Below, in pieces: positions 27,501 through 36,900 of a DNA stretch of 64,000 bases. This stretch comes from Arion vulgaris (Eukaryota > Mollusca > Gastropoda > Stylommatophora > Arionidae). How positions within the stretch are numbered: position 1 is the stretch's first letter; each line of letters opens with the position of its first letter. The stretch lies in the NCBI GenBank assembly GCA_020796225.1, contig CM036765.1, positions 30,842,066 to 30,906,065 on the forward strand, read 5' to 3'. The notes beneath the pieces are model-generated. The model was not told the DNA's origin. It did no database searches and saw only the letters and a program-made list of their open reading frames with translations. Both the position numbers and the translations under genes were made by a program.

Positions 27501-30500
27501 GAAGGCCTTTTTCAATCAAAGAATACAAAAACAAGATAGGATATAGAAGGACTGTATCTTGTTTTGTTTCTTGTATCTACTTGATAAAAGTCTTTTGGTA
27601 GAAATAATACTGTCATGTTTTTGCTTTGTAATTTTGGCGAACAATGCTGTGATCGAAAATGGGTCTTCTGTGGACAAAAGCAACATTATCAATGCTCCAA
27701 GAGAAAACATACGTTCTGAAGATTTCAGCGAAGAAGATAAAAAGGGATTCCTTATCTCTGTTGCACAAGTTATGCATACCAATAGGTGCGGCAAGGTAGA
27801 AAAATAATGATAAACCACAGTAGGTACATCAACCCACACAGAATGGGAGTTGTTAGTCTAAAAACACTGAAATACATGCTTGGGAGAAGATCAGAGAAAT
27901 TATGAAAATGATCCTCAAATGAACAATATGCTGTGTAAAACTACCTTACTTCACGTTTCCCTATTACTATGTATTTGGTACATAGTTTGACTACAGTCTT
28001 CCCTTGTATCAATAATAAATCGATGAACTCAGTTTAGATTATTCTTTGGTAACACTTCATGTGGTTCTTGTATCAGTTTTATTGAATGTGAACATTTTTT
28101 CATATCTGATTTTACACGGCAAGTTTTATTTTGTACTTTTCCACAGAGTTACAACCTTCCATTTCCGAGGAGACAATAATGGATGAGAATATGCTCGTAG
28201 CTGGACTTAGCGGGAAACCTGAGACAGGTCACAGATTAGCCCCTCTTGACAACTTTAACTTTGCCTATGAGGAGCATCTCAAGATGGACAAAACATCTAA
28301 GAACTACATTGACAACAATATTGTTAGTATTCTTGCAGACTTCATTGAACATTATATGTATTGTATAATAATGAAGACTGATATGCTTTCTGACAAATCA
28401 AGAACTTCATGTTAGTAATAATATTAATATACTAGTTGTACGAATTTCCAGAGTGGTTACCTGGGCCCAAATCATAGGTGTAAAAAATAGAACCACTGTT
28501 ACCTGTCGTAAGAGGCGACTGAGAAGGTTGGTCCTGGGACTAGCTGCCATACCAGCTACCATACCCGTAAAAACACTAGATAGCTACAGAAACCACAACC
28601 AAGTGAATTCATAGCTTGCCTCCTAGGGAAAAAGAAGGACCTCGCAAGAGAGGACTCATGATGCAAGAACACCTAGAGGCGAAAGTTGAAAATGGAATGC
28701 AAGAAAATAGGAAGATAGGGGAGAGATCTGGAAAAGATGGCCTTGGATAGGGGGGTTTGGAAAACCTTGGTTGCAGATCTATGCCTCCCTAGGGGTTAAG
28801 GTTGAGGAAAATGAAGAAGAAGAAGATGTACCAACATAGAATATCTGTGTGTGTTGCCCTGCTTAGTCTTCTGTTCTAATCACTTTTTGTCACAACCTTA
28901 TGGATCATGAATGTATATATAAACAAACATTTCCTCCATTACACAAACACTTATTATTGATTAGGGCCAGCGAAAACATCATTCCTAAACATGAGAAGCA
29001 TCATATGCAGCGAGTCCTTGTCAGTTGAGGTCAGAATGCGAGTTATTCAATGCTACATAGAACCAATATTGACATACTGATGCGAGTCATGGACAATAAA
29101 CAAACAGATTGAAAACTCTCTGGAGGCCACAGAGATGTGGTTTTTGCAGATGAATGATGAGAATCGCATGGACTGCTAAAACCACTAATGTTGAGGTGTT
29201 GAATGAGGTCAAGACACAGAAAGCTTATCATCAATATAAGAAAGAGGCAGTCATCATTTTTGGGCATGTGATGAGAAGAGGAGGTTTAGGACACATTGTA
29301 GCAACTAGTAAAATTGAGGGTAGACGAGACAGGAAGACAAAAGAGAAAATTTTGGATAGCCTGACTTCATGGCACGGTAGAGTGTAAACATCTGAGTTGA
29401 TAGCAAACACCAAAGATAGAGATTTGTGGAGATCCATGATCATCTACGCCAGCCGGCATAGCACCTGATAATAATGAATGTGTGTATAATATCCATACAG
29501 CTGAGATGGTAGTGTCAGATATATATATGACCATCCTAACTTTATGTATGTCACTGAAAAATGTTAACATCAGAACTGATAGTCAGTACTCAGGACAGAT
29601 GTTTATGGAGATCTATGATTGCTTACTGCCATCTCTACTAAAACAAAGCTCAGAATATTCAGCTCAGATGTGAAATCTGTATTGCACCCATAATGATCAA
29701 GGTTAAGAGAAGAAAATGGTGATGGGTGGGGCATACCACATGCAGAAGACAGTCGAGTGTCACTAGACAAACACTTGAGTGAAACCCGCAAGAAAAACAG
29801 AAAAGGGGAAGTCCTAAACAGACCTGTAGATGGAGTCTTTTTGAGGAACTGAAGGAGGCGGGACTATCCAGGGAAGTCATACAGAAAACAGCCAGAGACT
29901 GGGAAAAGTGACTAACAATTGTTGAGGCTCTATGCTCTACGTGGAGCTGAGAGGAGTAAGTAAGTAAGATTGCTTATGCTGGCCAGCATGACATATGATG
30001 ATATATATATATATAAAGTACTGTAGTTTTACAAATTACAAAAACAATGACAAAATACAGCAACGTTTCGACCAACAAGGCCTTTATCAAGCAAGCGAAC
30101 AAGTGACAAATTTAAAAAACAAATGGACGACCAAAACAAACGTTTCTAATGAAAATCTGGAAATAAAAACAAAAATCTGGGAATAAAAGCGAATAACGAA
30201 ATAATTGTAACACAAAAACACACATAAAAACTAGAAATAGAACGGAAGAGAAACAATGAAAAATATAGTAAATATATAACTTGAATACATGCAACATATA
30301 CCCATATGGATTACAAGGCATGGGAAGAGAAAGTACTAAGAAGCATATCAATGTAATACGTTGAGCCCACGTGGTCGCAAGGTACCATACAAAGAAATCA
30401 ACAGATTCTCCAGAGCAAATCGACTGCAATCATCCGAGGAACACGATCGGATGGCTGTGACCTGGACATCGTGAGCTCCTAAATGGCCAGTATCATTGAA

Positions 30501-30900
30501 ATGGGTGGCTACAGGGTCACAGAGCATTGGCGTAGGTCGCCTTGTAATCTATATGGGTATATGTTGCATGTTTTCAAGTTATATATTTACTAGATTTTTC
30601 ATTGTTTCTCTTCCGTTCTATTTCTAGTTTTTATGTGTGCTTTTTTGTGTTACAATTATTTCGTTATTCGTTTTATTCCCAGATTTTGTTTTTATTTCAG
30701 ATTTTCATTAAACGTTTGTTTTGGTCGTCCATTTGTTTTATTAAATTTGTCACTCCTGTTGTTCGTTTGCTTGATAAAGGCCTTGTTGGTCTAAATGTTG
30801 CTGTATTTTGTCATTGTTTTGTAATTTGTAAAACTACAGTACTTTGTGATTACGTGTTTTGCCAATCAAATAGTTTTACTGCAGTCTCATATATATTTTG

Positions 30901-30968
<68 letters not shown>

Positions 30969-33900
30969 TTTCCATTATTTAGTATATGATTGATACTTTT
31001 GTTACAGAAAGATGTTCACTTGCAAAGCAGGGCCAGACATATAGAGAATGAAAAGTTGAAGAAAGAATACTTCTCATTGGACCTTGACCCTGCATTTAAT
31101 TACAGCACTCAATTCCTGAACAGTACAGAGCTAACCAAGGATTGTTTGAGACAGCACTTACAAGAGCAGCATCCTAATACAAGGTGAGAATATCATACAG
31201 AAACTTATTTTGTTAGGTACTTAATTCACACTTAAAAGTAAGATGTTTGAGAAGTTTCACACAATTAAACTTGCAGTCTCTGCTCCGTTTACACCTGCTT
31301 GATTTGCACATTATTTTGTTAGATTGGATAAAGAAAAGAGAAAGATTATGAGAATAAATACGACAAACAGTAACCAAAGTTTTTTTAAAGTTAGTTTAAT
31401 CGTCGGATCTCCATCACTGCATGTCGAACAAATTAGTCCATAAGTGCTCCGATCTCTACCTTAGTATGTCCCTCAGCGTGTGGCGACTAACGACACCGGT
31501 TCTTTGTTGGTTTACCATTCTTCTTTGTCTGCCAGCATAGCGTTCTTGGCATTACATCCTTTCTGAAATAGTGAACTAGAGCAACTGCCTTATTATGCAT
31601 TTCTTTATATCTTCTTCTTCTTTGCGTTGTTCTTTACAACCAATTTTAATCACTCTTTGTGATATGTTTGATCTTTGCCAAGAACATGTATACGTTGCAC
31701 ATTGGTTTGGTAGGTCCCTAAACGCATATGCTTCTACACGTTTAGGACATGTATTTCTTGATATGTGTTTGTGTGCGTTTGTGGATATGTGCGGTTGTCT
31801 GTGTGGGTGGGTGGGTGTGGGTATGTGGGGGTGCGCGCACGTGGGTGTGAACGTCTCTCAAGCATTTGTGTTATTATTAACTTTCAGATATGCGTACAAT
31901 CAAGAATTCTTGTCTGGATTATTTTGTCCTGTCAACATTGAACAAGAGAAGAAAGATTTGGAAGCAGCCAAACGTGCTCAGTGGAGAACTGAGAAGGGAT
32001 GGACTAATTCTGGGAATAGAAACACTCGGGAGAGTTATGCTCACCCACGCCATCCTGACAGTGCACGACTGGAGGAACTTAGAGAGGTTTGTGTGCTGGT
32101 TTATAATTACGTTGTTAAATCCCACTGCTTGACATGTATGAGCTAATAATAAAGATCTCCCTAACATCACATATTTGAGAATTTGTGACAAATAATACAT
32201 ACTATATATATATATTAATATTGCCTCTGTATTGTTTGTTACAAATCTGAGTCTCTGTAGCATAGAGGTTAGATGCTCGTCTCTCAAGCCAAAGGTACCA
32301 GGTTTACTATTTAGATGGCTCCAAGGAGCAAAGACGTCAAAACAGAAAGGCAGTAAAACTTCCCACAAGTGCAAGTATACCTTGCCCACACTGTTCACGA
32401 ACATTTCAAGCCCGTATCGGGCTCACTAGTCATCTACGCACACACAGACAAACATAGCGCAACCACATTCCCTTGGATGAAAATTTGTGTGGTCATCATC
32501 ACCCGTGATGGACAAACATCACCAGGTTTCCCTTGCGGAGCCATCTAAATATTTTTTCAGAGATCCCTGTTCTTAGTGTAGGTGAGATCGAGCTCCTAGT
32601 CCCATCGGAGACAGACAATAAAACGGAGGTCCTGTGTTCAATTTGAGCACGTAAAGAACCATTGGCAGTTAAAAATCGAGAAGAGTAGGCTGGAAAGCCG
32701 CTGCCAGGGCAAAATTCATTAGAAAAGTTAAAAAATAAAATTCCTACAAAAATATCTACACCATCTTCAAATTACAACGGGGACCGTCGCCTGTGCTACG
32801 GACTTCGCGCACTTCTGCTGAGATCTTCCTGTGTACGTAGGAAATCAGAGCACACATGGCTACTCACTGAAGTGCAATGATGATGGTCCTATCAATCAAT
32901 GTATATATACAACCGTTATAAGAAAGAGAAGATGGAGATATGTTGGACACACCTTGAGAAGTAATGATAAAGGAATATCAAAGCAGGCATTGAAGTGAGA
33001 TGCAAAGGGATCAAGAAAGAGAGGACAACCTAAGGAGACCCTGAAACAAACTTTGCTGAGAGAGGCAAGAAATATTGGTCTCAGTTCCATGGAGGAGATT
33101 GAGCGAGTTGTCTAGGATAGAGCGGCATGGAGAAATTGCTTGCAGGCCCTATGTAATGTATAATGGTACAAGAGGAATATATATATATATATATATATTA
33201 TAGAAAAGTATGCATACTAATGGTTCCTGTGGCTTGCTGGTTAAACACACTCCTCACCCTGCCCCTCAGGCATGCAGTTCTACTTGTAAAAAGGGTAACT
33301 CCAAACTCCTTAAATAGCTGGATCGATTCAACATCTATTTTAGTGTCTTCATCCAACAGGCAGTCAGAAAGAGACCAATAAACATCCCCTTATCCATCTT
33401 CAACTCCCCAACATTTGATGCTGTTGATGCAAGCCTGTCCTCTCTCATTACCGCAAATACCAGCATGCTCTGGACAGTAGATCCATGTAAGTCTCTGGAG
33501 GTTCGAAACTCAGATAGACAACATTCACTCAAACCGAAACCTGCCCTTTTGGATCTTCTGAAGCATCGACTGAGAGTCAGATACAACAAAGACCCCAGTA
33601 AATGGAGTCCCAGAGAGCCAATGGAGGGCAGCAGTAACCTCCATCCTCACACTGGAAGTAGTTATCCTGTAGGCTTAAGAAGGAAGAATTCAAAAACATG
33701 CATATTTAATTAAGCTGCACATGTCTACAGACCAAATGAAACACTGCAATAAATTTACTTGAAGAGGATGTATTGCTGTTTGTCAAGTATCCTTGTTTTC
33801 TAACTTAGGAATGGATAGAGAACTTTCTACACACCAACATTACCAAGTCACCATTGGGCCGAGATCATTACTCGTGGTGTGATAGAAAAATGGACTTTGA

Positions 33901-36900
33901 TCTATATACTAGACCTGCATCAAACTTTGGTAGCACAATGCCATTATATGCTTATCCTTCAAGATTTCAACAGGATGAGGAACAAAGAGCTGCTAAATTA
34001 AAGTAAGTGATTCCTTAACTAATCAGTTTTATACGGTTTTTAAAAAAATTTCTTGTAGCCTTTTCAAACCTTATGGTATAAAGTGGCTGTTACGTCATAT
34101 TTCTACGTCCTGTTGTGCAGGAGGTAGAAGGGCCTATTCCTTTCCTCACACTGGGAATGTTGAGTGTAGGATTGAACCCACAACCCACTTGTGTCCTAGT
34201 TGCATGCATTATGATAATTCGTCCGACTTTATACCTTCATGTAGTAGCATGTCCCTTGTGGAATATCGCTTTCGTCACAACCTGCCTGAAAAACTCTGTC
34301 TCTAGCAAGTTCTACTGCCTCATCCAGCATCATGTTCAAGGGTTCTTTGATGTCCTGCTGTCACCATCTTGCTTGTCCCCTGCCTTTTATACCTCTACAG
34401 ATGAAATATATAAGAGAGGATTTTAAAGGGGACATAATTTGTGTTTGAAAACAGTGTTTGTGTTGGGAGTGAACGCTCTTATCCTTTCTTGGACTGGCAA
34501 CTTGTTTTTATGTTATTGTTGACTAGTCTTGATTTATTTCTCTCAGCTCCTTGTGGAGCATAGGACCTCAATAGTCGTTCACCACTCTTCCCTGTCTCTG
34601 GATGTTTTCTTTATAGCTTCCAAGGACAGTCCAGCATCCTTTAGCTCCTCAAGAAGACTCCATCTCCATTTCTGTTTAGGACATCCCCGGTTCCATTTTC
34701 CTTGCAGGTTCCACTGAAGTGCTTGTCTAGTAACTCTCAACTGTGTCTTCCGCAGTATTTGCCTGACCCATCACCATTTTCTCCTCTTATACTGGATCAT
34801 AATGGGTTCCTGTCATGTTCTTATCCACTGGTCTGTGTTTGCAGCTCTGTCATACCATCTCAATCTGAAAATACGCCCGTAGACATCCATTGACAAAGGA
34901 ATTAATATTATGTGTATTTAACTTAATGACTTGCCACATTCCCGAGCCATACAGCAACACAGATTTTACATTTGAGATGCCCTGTTGAAAGCTAGCAATT
35001 TCTCTCATTAAAACCCATAAGTACTTTCCAACAGTTGCTTACATTTTACAGCAACAAAACAAATTAGTAATGGGAAGATACTTGAAGTAGAATACTGAAT
35101 TGTATTTTTGTACGCCATATATATATATGTTTCTAGTTTGTTATTCTACAAATATTTTCAGACAATTTGAAGACTGGAAGTCATGTGTGGTGACTGATGA
35201 CATCAGGCAGTATTTCCACAGAGTATTACCTGCAACAGAGATGAAGATGTCAGGATTTTACTCCAGCAATCAACTGGACCGACTGAAGGGTCTTCTCAAA
35301 GATCCTGTTAGGTATTCTAGTTCTTAGAATTCTTAAGACACTTGGTTGCAACTTGAGATATGTTGTTGTTTTCAAAAGGGATGTGGAAACAATAATAGAC
35401 ATAATAGTAATAAGTTACAAAGACTTGTGTATGGAGGGGAACAGGCACTTTTATTCACTGGTGCATTTTTTCCAGAAACCCCTAGAATTGTTGTAGAAGC
35501 TACTGAGTTTGTGTTTTTGTACAATACTTTCAGCATGGAGCTTGCCATTTCTGTGGAGAGAACTGAGCCATATGGGATAAAACATGGTGCAATTAAGTCA
35601 ATTCTTTGTTTGTAGACCATTTAAGATATTCAGGAGGCAAGAGGGATAGCTAAATAGACCACTTTTGTTAAGATAATTAGTGATGATGCATAAAATAACT
35701 GAAGATAAGATAAGAGGTATCAGATGGACTCTCACTTCCACCCTGGAAGACCTAAATTTTTCTGATGACATTGTACTTCTCACACACACATAAAAATATT
35801 CAGGCAAAGATTTGAAGCCTTAATCAGTATAGCTAGATGGTTGGGTTGAAAATCAATCAGAAGAAAGAAATAATTACTCTGAACGTAGCCACCGCAGCAC
35901 CAGTCAAGCTAGAACATCAAATCTTTCCAAATACAAATGCTTTCACAAATCTTGGAAGTGTTATCAGCCCTGCAGGAAGAGCTGGATCAGATATTAAAGA
36001 CCGACTGAGTTAGGCATTAAGTGCATTCATGACCCTTCAGATGGTCTGTAAATCAGCCCAATACAGCTTCGCAACCAAGATTAATATATACCACAGCTGT
36101 GTGCTATCAACTTTACTATATAGATCAGAATACTGGAGAATGACAGAACAAGATGTGTCCAAACTCTCCACCTTCCTTACAACTTTCCTGTAAAAGATCT
36201 TATGCATGTTCTGGCCAAATACTATCTCTAACCAAGAACTGCTTGCACAGGGTCGACAAGAGAATATGATCACCATCATCCAAAATAGATGCTGGAGATG
36301 GATCTGACATGTGCTATGTGTGGAGACTAACTCTGTCACAAATACTGCATTGAGATGAACACCATAGAGTAAATGAAAACATAGAAAACCCAAAACGACC
36401 TGGAGGAGAACAGTAGAACAAGAACTGAAAGAAATGAATCACAGCTGCAACACAATACAGAGGATGCCCAAGAATAGAGAAGAATAGTGTGCATTTGTTG
36501 CTGTCCTAAGCACCAGGGGTGTCATAGGCTAGAGAGAGAGATATCTAATTTATTAGTCATTTTAAGTATTATTTACATAACTTTAGTCAATCTACACACC
36601 AGTGCTGTCTGCAGGGTAGAAGTAGAATTTATGCCAACCAGCGTCAGTTGGGTAAAGTGAGTGTGGGGACATTGAGATGGCTGCTGCATTGGAGGACAGA
36701 GCATGTATGGACTTGTCAAATATGCTAGGATGGTGATCAGGAGAACTGAACTGAACCATTTATTCATTGATAATCATTGATAATTAATCTAAGAATCAGA
36801 TCAAAGACCTAAGCAGAACAGATCAGGTCATTATATTTCGCCTATGTACCGGACACTGCAGACTCAAGAGACACATAGACAAGGAAAAAGTAAAACAGCC

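Noticed and set aside
30010..30900. Inverted terminal repeats of a DNA transposon
   Set aside because: The arms are Penelope 3' regions with part of the GIY-YIG frame, and there is no central transposase or target duplication.
31595..32146. A 183-codon ORF as a separate gene
   Set aside because: It is exon 16 (31888-32086) extended into intron sequence on both sides; a Cys- and Gly-rich GT-repeat translation precedes the acceptor.
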